Shown in pieces: positions 1-7,943 of a DNA stretch of 64,000 nucleotides. Source of the DNA: Deinococcus cellulosilyticus NBRC 106333 = KACC 11606 (GTDB taxonomy: Bacteria > Deinococcota > Deinococci > Deinococcales > Deinococcaceae); the NCBI RefSeq assembly GCF_007990775.1, contig NZ_BJXB01000003.1:124001-188000 (forward strand), written 5' to 3'. The position numbers were made by a program, and so were the translations under genes. The notes beneath the pieces are model-generated. The model was given only the letters and a program-made list of their open reading frames with translations. It did no database searches and was not told the DNA's origin. Position 1 is the stretch's first letter. Every line of letters begins with the position of its first letter.

Positions 1-1365
1 GAACTTCAGAAACTTTTCTGCAAAAGGGTCCTGACCGACAGGAGAGACTTCCCGAACGGGGTCCTGCTGAATCCAGCGTTCAAAAGGATGACCCACCCCT
101 GCTGCAGCCAGCATCGCGGCCCCTTTTCCACTGCTGTGCAGGGCTGCCACAGGTTGCAGGGGCAACTGCAGGACATCTGCCAGCAGTTGTTGCCAGCGTG
201 CATCTCCACTGCCTCCCCCCGCGAGCCTCAAGGAGTTCACGTCATGCTGCTGTTTCAGGGCACCCAGGCCATCCCGGATGCTGAAGGCCACCCCTTCCAG
301 AGCCGCCCGCATCAGTTCTCCTCGAGACGTTCCAGGCTGCAGGTTCAGCCATGCTCCCCGGGCACCAGGGTCCATGATGGGGGTGCGTTCACCACTCAGG
401 TAAGGCAAAAACACCACAGATGTCTCCTGCTCAAAGGCTGCATCGTAGGCATCGGGCCAGCTGAACCCCAGGCTGTTTCGCACCCACTCCAGAGCCACAC
501 CTGCATTCTGCATGGCCGCCATCACGTACCAGTGGTCTGTCACTGCCCGGTAGGCATTCAGGGCAGGATGAAAAGCAGGCCGGGACCCTGTCAGGGTGAT
601 GAGCTGTGCTCCCGTTCCGGTGGTGAGCTGGGTCTGACCTGCAAGGACCAGTCCACTGCCGAGTGCAGCACAGGGGGTGTCTCCACCTCCGACGGCCATG
701 GGAATTCCCCCAGGCAATCCCAGCTCTGCTGCTGCAAACGCACTGAGATGTCCTCCAATGGAATGGGAGGACCTCACTTCTGGAAACAGCCGGGCAGGAA
801 GGCCCAGAGCCTCGATCAATTCCCAGTTCCATGAACCATCTGGATGGGCCAGCAAAGTCCCCGTGCTGTCTGAAGGATCGGTGCAGGGATCGCCTCCCAT
901 CAGAAACCGCAGGTGGTCCTTGGGCAAAAACACATGGTCTGCCTGCTCCAGTGCTGCTGGGCGGTGCTTCAGCAACCAGCGCAAGCTTGGCCCCATCATG
1001 CCCACCGTCAGCGGATTGAGCAACTGCTCTGCTGCACCTTCTGGATAATCCAGAAGTTCAAGGGCGCTGCGCTGGTCCAGCCACAACACCGCTGGATGGG
1101 TCACGATTCCATCCTGTCTGGTCAACACCGCACCATGCATCTGGCCACTGAAGGAAATGGCCTCCACCTGATCCCTCAGGTGCCCAGGAAGTTGTGAGAG
1201 AGTGGTTTTCAGGGCCTGCCACCACACCGCAGGGTCCATCTCTGCCCATCCCCGCTGGGGCGTTGAGGGCCGGTAAGTCTGGCTGTGAACTGCCCGGATC
1301 TCCCCTTCCTGATCCATCAGGAGGACCTTGATGCTGCCTGTGCCGAGATCGATGCCTAGAAACAT
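1..1365 (-). CDS. xylB: FGGY-family carbohydrate kinase, xylulokinase-like (3' end cut by window edge)
   Basis: ATP-dependent sugar kinase, probably phosphorylating a ketopentose such as D-xylulose in the cytoplasm. The product starts at the ATG at 1365 with the N-terminal phosphate-binding motif GIDLGTGSIKVLL (residues 4-16), and RGWAEMDPAVWW follows near residue 45, both typical of XylB. Near residue 380 the frame reads RLAGGGSGDARW, the adenosine-binding motif of FGGY kinases. About 455 residues are visible and the frame is still open at base 1, so only a short C-terminal tail is missing relative to the usual 480-500. Substrate cannot be settled from sequence alone; gluconokinase or another FGGY kinase remains possible. 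A heptad-repeat hairpin lies directly upstream. Confidence 0.85.
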   Translation of the reverse strand, partial: MFLGIDLGTGSIKVLLMDQEGEIRAVHSQTYRPSTPQRGWAEMDPAVWWQALKTTLSQLPGHLRDQVEAISFSGQMHGAVLTRQDGIVTHPAVLWLDQRSALELLDYPEGAAEQLLNPLTVGMMGPSLRWLLKHRPAALEQADHVFLPKDHLRFLMGGDPCTDPSDSTGTLLAHPDGSWNWELIEALGLPARLFPEVRSSHSIGGHLSAFAAAELGLPGGIPMAVGGGDTPCAALGSGLVLAGQTQLTTGTGAQLITLTGSRPAFHPALNAYRAVTDHWYVMAAMQNAGVALEWVRNSLGFSWPDAYDAAFEQETSVVFLPYLSGERTPIMDPGARGAWLNLQPGTSRGELMRAALEGVAFSIRDGLGALKQQHDVNSLRLAGGGSGDARWQQLLADVLQLPLQPVAALHSSGKGAAMLAAAGVGHPFERWIQQDPVREVSPVGQDPFAEKFLKF

Positions 1366-1387
1366 GGGGACTCCTTAATTGCATGGA

Positions 1388-1559
1388 GCCGAGGGCCGAG
1401 GGCCGAGGGCCGAGAGCATTCAGTTCGCTCAAGCAGAAGCATTTTACCTTACGGGGAATGCATTTTTTGAAATCTCTGCATGCCCTTTGTCGCTTGAAGA
1501 TCAATTCCTGAACAGATCTGTTTTTTCGCCCTCGGCTCTCGGCCCTCGGCCCTCGGCTG
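1388..1559. repeat. Inverted pair of 7-bp tandem repeats (unit GCCGAGG)
   Basis: The left arm at 1388-1417 is four tandem copies of the heptamer GCCGAGG; the right arm at 1528-1559 is the reverse complement series. The arms are near-perfect inverted repeats about 110 bp apart, so the region can form a long stem-loop. No reading frame is supported inside. It fills most of the 322-bp gap between the divergent kinase and zapE-like genes. Four other loci in the window carry the same architecture with different heptamers. Confidence 0.8.
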
Positions 1560-1687
1560 AGTCAGCCACCATGTCTGCCAGCTCAACACCCATCACCCTC
1601 CTGCTTCTGATACAGAGAGAGTACCCACTGTTTTACCCGGGTTAAGCATTACACTGTAAACAGAGGGTTCGCCCCGGCCAAGGACTT

Positions 1688-2710
1688 ATGCGCATAGACC
1701 TGTTATCTCGCAACCCCCAGGTGACCCCGGAGCAGATGCTGGAGGGTTTTCAACCCACGGCCCGTTTCGGGGCTGTGAACTTCGACAACTACTATCCCAA
1801 TCCGGAGTATCCCTCCCAGGCGCAGACCAGGGACACCCTTCGGGAATTCACGGCCAATCCTCCTCAGCCTGTGAAACGCCTGTTTCGCAGGCCCAAACCT
1901 GTGGAAGGGGTCGGTTTTTACCTGGATGGAGGGTTCGGGGTGGGGAAGACCCACCTGCTCGCAGCTGCCTGGCATGCTTTTGAAGGCAGGAAAGTGTTCC
2001 TGAGTTACCAGGAGCTGCTGTACACCATCGGGATGCTCGGGATGCACAAAGCCATTGAGGCTTTTCACGGGTATGAGCTGCTGTGCATCGATGAATTCGA
2101 ACTTGATGACCCCGGCAACACCCACATGACCTCCACCTTCCTGGGTCAACTCATGCCGATGGGCACCCACGTGATCACCACCAGCAACACCCAGCCTGAG
2201 CACCTCGGGCAGGGGCGTTTCAATGCAGAAGATTTCAAGCGGCAGATTCAGGCCATTGCAGAGCGATTCACTGTGCTTTCCATCGATGGCCCCGATTACC
2301 GCCAGCGTGGAGCCGGGGTAGGGAAGCCCCTCAAAAAAGCGGACCTGACAGCACTGGAACAGTCTGCTGGAAACTTCGTGCGCCTGACTGCCAGCGAACT
2401 GAACCTGCACCTGACCCGCGTGCACCCTGCACGTTTCTCCAGAATGCTGGAAGGCATTGACACGGTGCTGCTCGATGATCTGGTGTGCATGACCGACCAG
2501 AACATTGCCCTCAGGTTCGTGCATTTCGTGGACAAGGTGTACGACCTGAACCTGCGGTTTGCTGCATCTGGAGAGGCCCTGGATCACCTTTTTCCTGCCA
2601 CCTACAGGTATGGTGCTTACGCCAAGAAATACAGCCGTTGCCTGAGCCGCCTCACCGAGATGCTCTCGATCAGTGGCAAAAAGCTGGAACAGCTGGAATC
2701 TGTGGGGTAA
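1688..2710 (+). CDS. zapE: ZapE/AFG1-family AAA+ ATPase (cell-division protein ZapE-like)
   Basis: A P-loop ATPase of the AFG1/ZapE family, which in E. coli acts on Z-ring assembly. Visible motifs are the Walker A GGFGVGKTH (residues 81-89), the Walker B LLCIDEFEL (131-139) and the sensor-like TTSNTQPEHL. A downstream block containing IDGPDYRQR is typical of the family. The length of 340 aa is normal. The ATG at 1688 follows an AAGGA ribosome-binding site at a suitable distance. It stands alone, with a terminator directly after it. The family assignment is firm; the exact role in this organism is inferred. Confidence 0.85.
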   Translation: MRIDLLSRNPQVTPEQMLEGFQPTARFGAVNFDNYYPNPEYPSQAQTRDTLREFTANPPQPVKRLFRRPKPVEGVGFYLDGGFGVGKTHLLAAAWHAFEGRKVFLSYQELLYTIGMLGMHKAIEAFHGYELLCIDEFELDDPGNTHMTSTFLGQLMPMGTHVITTSNTQPEHLGQGRFNAEDFKRQIQAIAERFTVLSIDGPDYRQRGAGVGKPLKKADLTALEQSAGNFVRLTASELNLHLTRVHPARFSRMLEGIDTVLLDDLVCMTDQNIALRFVHFVDKVYDLNLRFAASGEALDHLFPATYRYGAYAKKYSRCLSRLTEMLSISGKKLEQLESVG

Positions 2711-2738
2711 ACCTGAGATTCGATGCTGTTTTGAAAGG

Positions 2739-2777
2739 ACCCACAATGGGCTGACCCCTTTGTGGGTTTTCTTTTTG
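2739..2777 (+). terminator. Rho-independent terminator after zapE-like gene
   Basis: ACCCACAA at 2739-2746 pairs with TTGTGGGT at 2760-2767 and is followed by TTTCTTTTT. It ends the zapE-like transcript. An upstream start for the next gene would fall inside this hairpin, which argues for the ATG at 2822. Confidence 0.8.
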
Positions 2778-2784
2778 GTCAGTC

Positions 2785-2814
2785 CTGTCATCTGTGGATT
2801 TCAGGCTGTAAACT
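2785..2814 (+). promoter_or_regulatory. Leaderless promoter of M3 peptidase gene
   Basis: CTGTCA (2785-2790), an 18-nt spacer and TAAACT (2809-2814), with the ATG only 7 nt further on. The spacing implies transcription starting at or next to the start codon. Confidence 0.5.
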
Positions 2815-2821
2815 CAACACC

Positions 2822-4519
2822 ATGTTCAAAGATCCATTTGCATATGACTGGCCCGAGCAACAAAAAAAGTGGCAGAATCTGCTGGACCTGCCCCTCACCC
2901 CGGAAAACAAACAGACATGGATGGACCTCTGGGACGACCTGGAACGCAATTATGCCGAACAGAAGGCAAGGTTGCACTGGGACAGCATGGCAGATGTGGA
3001 GAGCCCTGAGCCTCTGGAGAGATTCAAGCACTTCAATCAGGAGGTCGTTCCACAGGTCATGGGCTTTCAGCGCCAGATTTACCAGCGCTGGGTGACTTTT
3101 TCAGAAGAGCATCCCACACCAGGGTGGGAAGTCACCACACGTTATTTGAAGCACCTGCAACATGAGCAGCAATTCCCGGAGCTGCTTCAGCAAGAAGACG
3201 AAAAAATCATGGAGTATTACAACACCAGTCATCTGGAGCAACCCGTTCCACCTCCATATGAAGACCTGCAGGCTCTGCTGGACAGCATGCTGTCCCCGGA
3301 CGCTCAGGAGCGCCAGAGGGCCTGGACGGCAAGACAGATTTACATGAAACCCGTGCGTGCCCACAGGTCTGAGAAATATCTGGAACTGATCCATCTTCGC
3401 TGGAAGCAGGCCCGCAATCTGGGATTTGAGCATCCTCTGGCCATGGCCTGGGAGCGCCTGAAGCGCCATGATTTCACCTTGCAGCAGTGGCAACAGACCC
3501 GATCTGTGCTTCTGCAAAGGGTTCCTGCTCTGCATGGGGAATTGCAGCAGAAGCTGGCAGACCTCCTGGGCATCCCAGCATTCAAGGTGACCGATACAGG
3601 CCATCCTGCTCTCAGTCAGGCCAGCACCCTCTATGACCGGACAGACCTCAAGGCGCTTCACCAGGGTCTGGAGAAGATGTTTCAGGCCTTCAGCCCACTG
3701 CTGGCAGACCGCTATTGTGAATTGCTGGAGAAGGGCTACCTGGATCTGGAAGACCGCAGAACAAAGACCACGCAGGCTTTTGCAGACCTGCTTCCTGTAA
3801 CGCACAAAGCCTGTGCCATGCTGATGATGGATGCCCAGATGGGCAGTTTGAGCATGTTGTGGCATGAACTGGGTCATGTGTTTCATTTCAGTGAGATGGT
3901 GGGGAGACACCATGCCATGCAACTGGAACCCTCCTACAAGTTTCTGGAATTTGTGGCTCATGCCTTTGAGGTGCTTGGAGCCTGTTTTGTTGCAGAGAGT
4001 GGGCTCCTTTCCCCTGAAAAAGTCCAGCTTCTGCAGCTCCTGACCTTGTTAAGCCGCTCTGAAGGCATGCTGATTTGTTCCATTATTGATCTCTGGGAGG
4101 AATGGGTGTACACCACGCCTCCAGAACAGCTCACGCTGGAGGCTCTTTATGGGCACTGGGAGAGGCTTCTGCAGACCCATGCCCCCTGGTTTCTGGGCGT
4201 CAGGGAATATGGCATGAATTACTGGACAGCTGGGTGGCATGTGCGGGTGCCTCTGGGGATGACCCGTTATGCCCTGGCTGACCTCTGTGTTGCTGAATTT
4301 TCAGACCAGATGCTTGCAGATCCCCACCAGGCTTTTGCACGCCTGACAACAGGCATGCAACTTGGTGGAACCAAGCCTTTCCTGGAACTCATCAGGGCAT
4401 GTGGACTGCAGTTTGATTTCAGCCCTGAATCTGTAGAGCGGGGATTGCAACAGTTTGAGCGACTTGCTGCTGGATGGGGTTATCCCTTGCACAAGAACCC
4501 TTCTTCCGCTGTGCTCTGA
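2822..4519 (+). CDS. M3-family metallopeptidase (oligoendopeptidase F-like)
   Basis: A zinc-dependent oligopeptidase of family M3. The 565-aa product has the zinc motif HELGH at residues 348-352 and a downstream glutamate-containing helix EFVAHAFEVL (375-384) that supplies the third ligand, as in thimet-type peptidases. The rest is helical, as expected for the clamp-like fold. There is no signal peptide, so it should be cytoplasmic and work on peptide fragments. The ATG at 2822 is chosen because a -10 box lies 7 nt upstream and the preceding terminator excludes an earlier start. The gene is monocistronic by appearance. Confidence 0.85.
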   Translation: MFKDPFAYDWPEQQKKWQNLLDLPLTPENKQTWMDLWDDLERNYAEQKARLHWDSMADVESPEPLERFKHFNQEVVPQVMGFQRQIYQRWVTFSEEHPTPGWEVTTRYLKHLQHEQQFPELLQQEDEKIMEYYNTSHLEQPVPPPYEDLQALLDSMLSPDAQERQRAWTARQIYMKPVRAHRSEKYLELIHLRWKQARNLGFEHPLAMAWERLKRHDFTLQQWQQTRSVLLQRVPALHGELQQKLADLLGIPAFKVTDTGHPALSQASTLYDRTDLKALHQGLEKMFQAFSPLLADRYCELLEKGYLDLEDRRTKTTQAFADLLPVTHKACAMLMMDAQMGSLSMLWHELGHVFHFSEMVGRHHAMQLEPSYKFLEFVAHAFEVLGACFVAESGLLSPEKVQLLQLLTLLSRSEGMLICSIIDLWEEWVYTTPPEQLTLEALYGHWERLLQTHAPWFLGVREYGMNYWTAGWHVRVPLGMTRYALADLCVAEFSDQMLADPHQAFARLTTGMQLGGTKPFLELIRACGLQFDFSPESVERGLQQFERLAAGWGYPLHKNPSSAVL

Positions 4520-4598
4520 ACTCACAGGTTGCAGCCTCCTCAAATGAGGGCCAGAGCACAGCGTGGGGTTGTGCCCAGTGTCGGCACAGCCCTCCCTT

Positions 4599-4604
4599 TA
4601 TACT
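4599..4604 (+). promoter_or_regulatory. Leaderless -10 box of M20 peptidase gene
   Basis: TATACT ends 6 nt before the ATG at 4611. No convincing -35 is seen and there is no Shine-Dalgarno sequence, as expected for a leaderless mRNA. Confidence 0.6.
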
Positions 4605-4610
4605 TGGGGC

Positions 4611-5882
4611 ATGCGAGATGTTCTCCAGCTCTTAGAAGCCCAGCAAGACAGCATGATTCAGGACCTGCGCACCCTGGTCGAGATCGAGTCGCCCAGCCGC
4701 AATGCCGACCAGATCCGCAAGGTCGGAGATGTGGTGGAAGGCTGGCTGACCCCGCTTGGTGCCCGGAGTGAACGCATCACCTCCAGCAATGGGGACCACC
4801 GACTCTTTCGTCTTGAAGGGGTGTCTCAGGAGCGAATCCTGATCCTGGCCCATGCCGACACTGTCTGGGAAATCGGCACCCTGAACCGCCTGCCTTTCCG
4901 CATTGAGGAGGACAGGGCTTATGGGCCGGGCAGTTACGACATGAAAGGGGGGGTTGTTCAGGCCGTTTATGCCCTGAGGGCCCTGCAGAACAGAGGACCC
5001 CTGCCATGCCACATCGATTTTCTGCTGACCAGCGACGAGGAAATCGGTTCCCGCACCTCTTACAGCCTGATTCAGGAACTGGCCCAGGGGGTTCAGGCAG
5101 TCCTGGTGATCGAGCCTTCCAACCCGGGAACGCACACCCTGAAAACCAGCCGCAAAGGGGTTGGAGATTTTTACGTGACCGTGCAGGGAAGGGCCGCACA
5201 CGCCGGAGGGCAGCCTGAGAAGGGCATCAACGCCATTCTGGAACTGGCCCATCAGGTGCTGGATGTGACCGCTCTTGCCAACCCCCCCAGAGGCACCACC
5301 ATCAATGTCGGGGTGATTCATGGTGGGACAGCCAGCAATGTGGTCCCGGCAGAAGCCTGGATGCACGTGGACCTGCGCGTGACCACCCTCCCGGAAGCGG
5401 AACGGGTGGAGGAGGCCATGCGCAACCTGCAACCTTTCGATGACCGGGCAAAAGTGACCGTCACCGGAGGACTCAACCGTCCCCCTTTCGAGCGCACCGA
5501 AGGGACCGCCCACCTGTATGAACTGGCCCGAACTGTGGCAGACACCCTGGGTTTCGAGGTGGGAGAGGCTGCAAGTGGAGGAGGCAGCGATGGCAATTTC
5601 ACAGCCAGCATTGCTCCCACGCTGGACGGTCTCGGGGCCTGCGGAGATGGAGCCCACGCCGAGCATGAGCATGTGATCATCTCCGAAATGCCCAGACGTG
5701 CTGCCCTGCTCGCCGGGCTGATCCTGGCCCTGCATCCTGCTCCTGAGGAAAGTCAGGATGAAGTTGGTCAGGAGGAAGACAGTCAGGATGATGCCAGCCA
5801 GGAGACCGGGGAGCAATTTCTGGACATGACCCTGCCTGATGCAGAAAATGAGGAACCCGCTAGAATAAGAACAGACGAATGA
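4611..5882 (+). CDS. M20-family metallopeptidase (carboxypeptidase G2-like) with acidic C-terminal tail
   Basis: A two-zinc exopeptidase or deacylase of family M20. The catalytic domain shows AHADTVW (His81, Asp83), GPGSYDMKGG (Asp110), TSDEEIGS (Glu143/144) and a late GAHAEHEH histidine. The inserted dimerisation domain carries RAAHAGGQPEKG and VIHGGTASNVVP, close to glutamate carboxypeptidases. The start is set by the -10 box 6 nt upstream. Unusually, the last 45 or so residues are rich in Glu, Asp, Gln and Ser and fall after the normal family end, so they are probably a disordered tail. No signal peptide is seen. Substrate is unknown. Confidence 0.85.
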   Translation: MRDVLQLLEAQQDSMIQDLRTLVEIESPSRNADQIRKVGDVVEGWLTPLGARSERITSSNGDHRLFRLEGVSQERILILAHADTVWEIGTLNRLPFRIEEDRAYGPGSYDMKGGVVQAVYALRALQNRGPLPCHIDFLLTSDEEIGSRTSYSLIQELAQGVQAVLVIEPSNPGTHTLKTSRKGVGDFYVTVQGRAAHAGGQPEKGINAILELAHQVLDVTALANPPRGTTINVGVIHGGTASNVVPAEAWMHVDLRVTTLPEAERVEEAMRNLQPFDDRAKVTVTGGLNRPPFERTEGTAHLYELARTVADTLGFEVGEAASGGGSDGNFTASIAPTLDGLGACGDGAHAEHEHVIISEMPRRAALLAGLILALHPAPEESQDEVGQEEDSQDDASQETGEQFLDMTLPDAENEEPARIRTDE

Positions 5883-5948
5883 CCGCTGTCCTGGGGTCTG
5901 CTGTTTTAGAGTGATGTGTCTCGGGTGACCCCCACCCTGGAGGTTTGA

Positions 5949-6257
5949 ATGTTCTCTTTGTTTCGCAAATCTGCCCCAACGCCCAAGGACCCTTACGTCA
6001 GACAGGTGGACCAGAACGCCTTCAAAATCCGTGTGCGCACCAACCGCCACAAGGAAGTGGTCGAACTGCGCTTCACCCGCAGCGCCGACATCGGTCGCCA
6101 GGACGATGGTGATGGTTTCATCTACCGCAAGATGGTGGTCGGCCCCAACCACTTCGACCGGGGAGAGGTGACCATCCTCTTTGATGCCCGTTACAACGTC
6201 AAGGACGTGCAGACCGAAGGTTGCACGCCCATTGAAGTCAAAGACTGGGACGATTGA
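5949..6257 (+). CDS. Conserved small protein of unknown function
   Basis: I do not recognise this 102-aa protein. It starts at an ATG preceded by GGAGG and is charged throughout with alternating hydrophobic strands (VVELRFTRS, VTILFDARYNV), suggesting a small beta-rich soluble domain. There is no signal peptide or membrane segment. The gene is convergent with the phosphohexomutase gene, the two stop codons being one base apart, so no terminator fits between them. Confidence 0.65.
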   Translation: MFSLFRKSAPTPKDPYVRQVDQNAFKIRVRTNRHKEVVELRFTRSADIGRQDDGDGFIYRKMVVGPNHFDRGEVTILFDARYNVKDVQTEGCTPIEVKDWDD

Positions 6258-6258
6258 T

Positions 6259-7650
6259 TCAGGCACCAAGCAGGTGCAGGGCAGCCTGCAGAATCTCCTG
6301 AACGGCCTCTTCTGATCCTGCTTCGGCATAAACCCGCAGCACGGGCTCGGTCCCTGAGGCGCGGAACATGACCCAGGCACCACCCTGCAAAAACCACTTG
6401 ATGCCGTCTCTGGTATCGATGCTCAGCACCTCCCGTCCGGCCACCGGACCGGGGGTGTTCAGTTTTTGCATCATCTGGTCCTTGATGGCGAGACTGGGCA
6501 GTTTCAGGTCGATGCGGTCATAGGCGTGCTTCAGGCCTGTGAGGTCTTCCACCTCACGGAAGAGTTCAGAGAGGCTTTTCCCGGACCGGGCCACCGCTTC
6601 CATCATCAGAAGGCCATTCAGGATGCCGTCCCGTTCGGGCAGGTGTCCTTTCACCCCCAGACCTCCTGACTCTTCGCCTCCGATCAGAATGTCCCCCTGC
6701 AGCATCTCCTCGGTGATGTACTTGAAACCAATGGGGGTGGTGGTGACCTCCAGCCCAAGTTTCTCAGACAGTGCAGCAATCAGGCCGGACACCGAAACGG
6801 TCTGGACCACACGGCCACGCAACCCCCGGTCATGCAGGTGCCTGAGCAGCACAGCAAAAATCTGGTGGGAGTTGAAGAACTGTCCTCCAGCCACCACTGC
6901 CCCGATGCGGTCAGCATCCCCATCTGTCACCGCAGCGAAACTGTCAACGGGGGCAGATTGCATCACCTGCATGGTTTCTGCCAGGTTCTGGGGCAGGGGC
7001 TCTGGATTGACCCCGTAAAACATCGGGTTTGGAGTTGCATGAAGTTCCTGAAGTTTGATGCCGTCCAGGCGAGCGTGTTTCAGGAACCCCGAAATCCAGC
7101 CGCAGCCTGCTCCGCCCATGCTGTCGTGGTAGAAGGTGCCCGTGAACCTGCGTAAAGTCTCCAGGTCCAGCAGGTCAGAGAGGTGCTGGTAATAAGCTTC
7201 CTGCACGTCAAAAGTCTGTACCGTGTGCTGTGCAGGATCAAAAACAGCAGGGGTTTCCCCCAGATGCCGCTCAACGTCTTTCACCATCTCAGGCGTGGCG
7301 CTGCCCCCATAAGCGCCCTTGAGTTTGAAGCCACAGTATTCGGGGGGATTGTGTGAAGCACTCAGCATCACCCCACCGTCGGCCTGCAGGTGTTTGACCG
7401 CAAAAGACAGCACCGGAGTGGGAACGTAACAGCCAGACAGGTACACTTCCAGGCCATTGGCAGCCAGTGTCTGTGCTGCTGCGGCAGCAAAACGGTCTGC
7501 CAGAAAGCGGGTGTCATGGCCCACCACCACCCGTTTTCCTCCCTGCCTGAGGATGTGACGGGCATAGGCCTGGGCAACAATGCGAACATTTTCGAAGGTG
7601 AACCGGTCGGCGATGATGTCCCGCCATCCGTCGGTGCCAAACTTGATCAT
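6259..7650 (-). CDS. Phosphoglucomutase/phosphomannomutase family protein
   Basis: An alpha-D-phosphohexomutase interconverting hexose 1- and 6-phosphates. The 463-aa product begins IKFGTDGWRD, has the active-site serine loop LSASHNPPEY (Ser99), the magnesium loop DGDADRIG, the sugar-recognition loop GGEESGGLG and the C-terminal phosphate-binding RASGTEPVLRVY. Length and domain order are normal. The ATG at 7650 is selected by TATACT 7 nt upstream; a longer frame upstream runs into a repeat and is not credible. It could supply mannose- or glucose-1-phosphate for the polysaccharide locus that starts 2 kb away, although that link is inferred. Confidence 0.9.
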   Translation of the reverse strand: MIKFGTDGWRDIIADRFTFENVRIVAQAYARHILRQGGKRVVVGHDTRFLADRFAAAAAQTLAANGLEVYLSGCYVPTPVLSFAVKHLQADGGVMLSASHNPPEYCGFKLKGAYGGSATPEMVKDVERHLGETPAVFDPAQHTVQTFDVQEAYYQHLSDLLDLETLRRFTGTFYHDSMGGAGCGWISGFLKHARLDGIKLQELHATPNPMFYGVNPEPLPQNLAETMQVMQSAPVDSFAAVTDGDADRIGAVVAGGQFFNSHQIFAVLLRHLHDRGLRGRVVQTVSVSGLIAALSEKLGLEVTTTPIGFKYITEEMLQGDILIGGEESGGLGVKGHLPERDGILNGLLMMEAVARSGKSLSELFREVEDLTGLKHAYDRIDLKLPSLAIKDQMMQKLNTPGPVAGREVLSIDTRDGIKWFLQGGAWVMFRASGTEPVLRVYAEAGSEEAVQEILQAALHLLGA

Positions 7651-7657
7651 CGGTAAC

Positions 7658-7663
7658 AGTATA
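7658..7663 (-). promoter_or_regulatory. Leaderless -10 box of phosphohexomutase gene
   Basis: TATACT on the minus strand, 7 nt before the ATG at 7650. The heptad repeat at 7676-7710 begins about 12 bp further upstream and covers the position of a -35 box. Confidence 0.6.
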
Positions 7664-7675
7664 AACAGAGTGAAA

Positions 7676-7710
7676 GGCCGAGGGCCGAGAGCCGAGGGCT
7701 GAGGGCTGAC
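7676..7710. repeat. Single arm of 7-bp tandem repeats (GCCGAGG/GCTGAGG)
   Basis: Five degenerate heptamers related to the repeat at 1.4 kb. No second arm is seen. The rest of the 293-bp intergenic region holds a 10-bp inverted repeat, GCATCTGCAA near 7728 and TTGCAGATGC near 7799, and the divergent leaderless promoters. Confidence 0.7.
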
Positions 7711-7931
7711 AAAGAAGCTGTGGCATCTGCAAAAACTCGGGAAAGGTCGAAGCATCCTGTTGCAAAACAAGAATCTGCATCCTGTCTTGCCTCGCCCTTG
7801 CAGATGCTTTGGATTTCCTGGGTTCAGCCCTTCTCCTTTAAGCGTCTTGACACACTTGATCCCAGAATCTACCTTGCTCTCGGCCCCGCAAGCCTTGCCC
7901 TTTCCCACAGACCCTGCTCACCCAGCGAGAC

Positions 7932-7937
7932 TATACT
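7932..7937 (+). promoter_or_regulatory. Leaderless -10 box of secreted lipoprotein gene
   Basis: TATACT lies 6 nt before the GTG at 7944. It touches the alternative GTG at 7938, which therefore cannot be the start. Confidence 0.55.
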
Positions 7938-7943
7938 GTGCCC

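Noticed and set aside
1388..1559. Heptad repeats considered as CRISPR or an insertion sequence
   Set aside because: Period is 7 bp, arms are inverted, no transposase gene and no target-site duplication can be seen.
4632..6383. Long open frame on the minus strand opposite the M20 peptidase gene
   Set aside because: It mirrors a well-supported gene, has no family motif or ribosome-binding site and reflects high-GC codon bias.
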